A stretch of 5,603 bases of DNA, taken from assembly GCA_007116425.1 (NCBI GenBank), contig SKIL01000194.1:1-5603 (forward strand), read 5' to 3'. Each line of letters opens with the position of its first letter. Position 1 is the stretch's first letter. Positions 5,107-5,603 of this stretch are shown here, in pieces. The translations under genes and the position numbers were made by a program. A model generated the notes under the pieces. The model was not told where the DNA came from and did no database searches. It worked only from the letters and a program-made list of their open reading frames with translations. Origin of the DNA: Bacteriovoracaceae bacterium (GTDB lineage Bacteria; Bdellovibrionota; Bacteriovoracia; Bacteriovoracales; Bacteriovoracaceae).

Positions 5107-5603
5107 TTGAGTGTTAAATTTCATCTCTTATATGATGAGGCAGATAAAGAATTTGTAAACGGTAAGCTCTCTACGCTTTTAGGTGACTTGATTGAAAAAA
5201 CTAGCTTTGCAGAGGAGTACATTGTTCAGGCAAGTAGCAATGATAAATTACTCTTATTCCTTTCAGATCAACAGATAAAAGGTATTTTCTCTGTTTTGGT
5301 TAAGAAGGGAATCCCGTTTGCGGTACTTCCTCATCGCGAGGCTCCCCATATTTGCGGAGGACTTGGAGTAAACACAAATATGGCCAAAGCGATTGAGTTT
5401 TTGCGAAAGCAAGAAGAGGCCATGGCCTTAGATGTTTTATTCTGCAATCGAAGACCTGTTTTTAATCATATTGTCATTGGGGATACATTTCAGCTTGTCG
5501 CAAAAAAACCAAGCTATCCTCTTGGTTTTTTGCGACGAAGTAAGGCCATTCTTGGGCGATTTTTCTCACTTCGACCTTTTCCTCTTGAGATTGAATTTAA
5601 AAA
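5107..5603 (+). CDS. Diacylglycerol kinase catalytic-fold-like protein lacking the GGDGT motif, 3' end outside window
   Basis: This open frame of 165 codons has no stop before the right edge. Spacing of hydrophobic strands and landmarks matches the N-terminal domain of the diacylglycerol kinase/NAD kinase-like fold: KLLLFLSDQQIKGIFSVL (47-64) stands where the nucleotide-binding GGDGT strand-helix should be, IPFAVLPHREAPHICGGLGV (69-88) aligns without gaps to the LPxGTxNxxARxLGI stretch, then AIEFL, ALDVLFCNRRPVFNHIVIG (107-125) matches the iDl..vn.r.F.N....G strand. Both glycine-rich phosphate-binding motifs are replaced, so kinase activity is doubtful; it may bind a lipid or nucleotide, or do something else. 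The start is TTG 5107 with AAGGA eight bases upstream. A strong inverted repeat lies within codons 131-144. Assignment rests on pattern recognition, and the missing C-terminal half could change it. Confidence 0.55.
   Translation, partial: MSVKFHLLYDEADKEFVNGKLSTLLGDLIEKTSFAEEYIVQASSNDKLLLFLSDQQIKGIFSVLVKKGIPFAVLPHREAPHICGGLGVNTNMAKAIEFLRKQEEAMALDVLFCNRRPVFNHIVIGDTFQLVAKKPSYPLGFLRRSKAILGRFFSLRPFPLEIEFK
5497..5536 (+). repeat. Strong inverted repeat (16-bp stem) inside the DAGK-fold coding region
   Basis: GTCGCAAAAAAACCAAG (5497-5513) and CTTGGTTTTTTGCGAC (5521-5536) pair as a 16-bp stem with a single bulged A and a 7-base loop (CTATCCT). It is wholly within the open frame, encoding about VAKKPSYPLGFLRR. 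Its left arm holds an in-frame A AAA AAA heptamer (5502-5508). Confidence 0.8.

Noticed and set aside
1..5603. Mobile element, prophage, CRISPR or defence island
   Set aside because: No transposase, integrase, repeat-spacer pattern or tRNA-linked direct repeats; the genes are housekeeping, photolyase-unit or envelope genes in ordinary arrangements.

Overview
The window looks like chromosomal DNA from a Gram-negative bacterium of low-to-moderate GC content (roughly 40% by eye). The Gram-negative assignment rests on a secreted, outer-membrane-barrel-like protein ending in Phe. Shine-Dalgarno sites are clear, and non-ATG starts are common (one GTG and three TTG by my reading). These traits would fit a Bdellovibrionota/Bacteriovorax-type or another proteobacterial-like genome, but that placement is inference. 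I see no transposase, integrase, rRNA, tRNA or CRISPR array.

Layout. (1) 1-747, minus: trmO, a tRNA-modification methyltransferase cut by the window edge. (2) 828-1301, plus: dihydrofolate reductase, divergent from trmO across an 80-base AT-rich gap. (3) 3937-1298, minus: a tight, overlapping three-gene unit of a four-helix membrane protein, a CsgA/C-factor-like short-chain dehydrogenase and a photolyase/cryptochrome-related flavoprotein. The dihydrofolate reductase and photolyase genes converge and overlap by 4 bases at their stop codons. (4) 3959-4369, plus: a second conserved small membrane protein, only 21 bases from the divergent unit. (5) 4431-5009, plus: an exported beta-barrel-like protein. 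(6) 5107-5603, plus: the first 165 codons of a diacylglycerol-kinase-fold protein that lacks the usual glycine-rich nucleotide motif.

Most notable points. The photolyase belongs to the bacterial DPRP/PhrB-like clade, but all four positions expected to hold [4Fe-4S] cysteines appear substituted and the cluster loop is shortened. Its conserved N-terminus is also displaced by one base at an A6 run: the natural start codon, translationally coupled to the dehydrogenase stop, reads five codons, then AAC and TAG, while the -1 frame continues into the family N-terminus. The site has the form A AAA AAC followed at once by TAG. It is therefore either a one-base indel (real or sequencing) or a recoding site.

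How the genes may work together. The minus unit resembles photoreactivation/light-stress clusters in which a photolyase sits beside a C-factor-like SDR and small membrane proteins (recalled, not searched). The divergent membrane gene may belong to the same response. trmO and dihydrofolate reductase are housekeeping genes with no evident link to the unit. Two unusually strong inverted repeats lie inside coding sequence (5-32 and 5497-5536).
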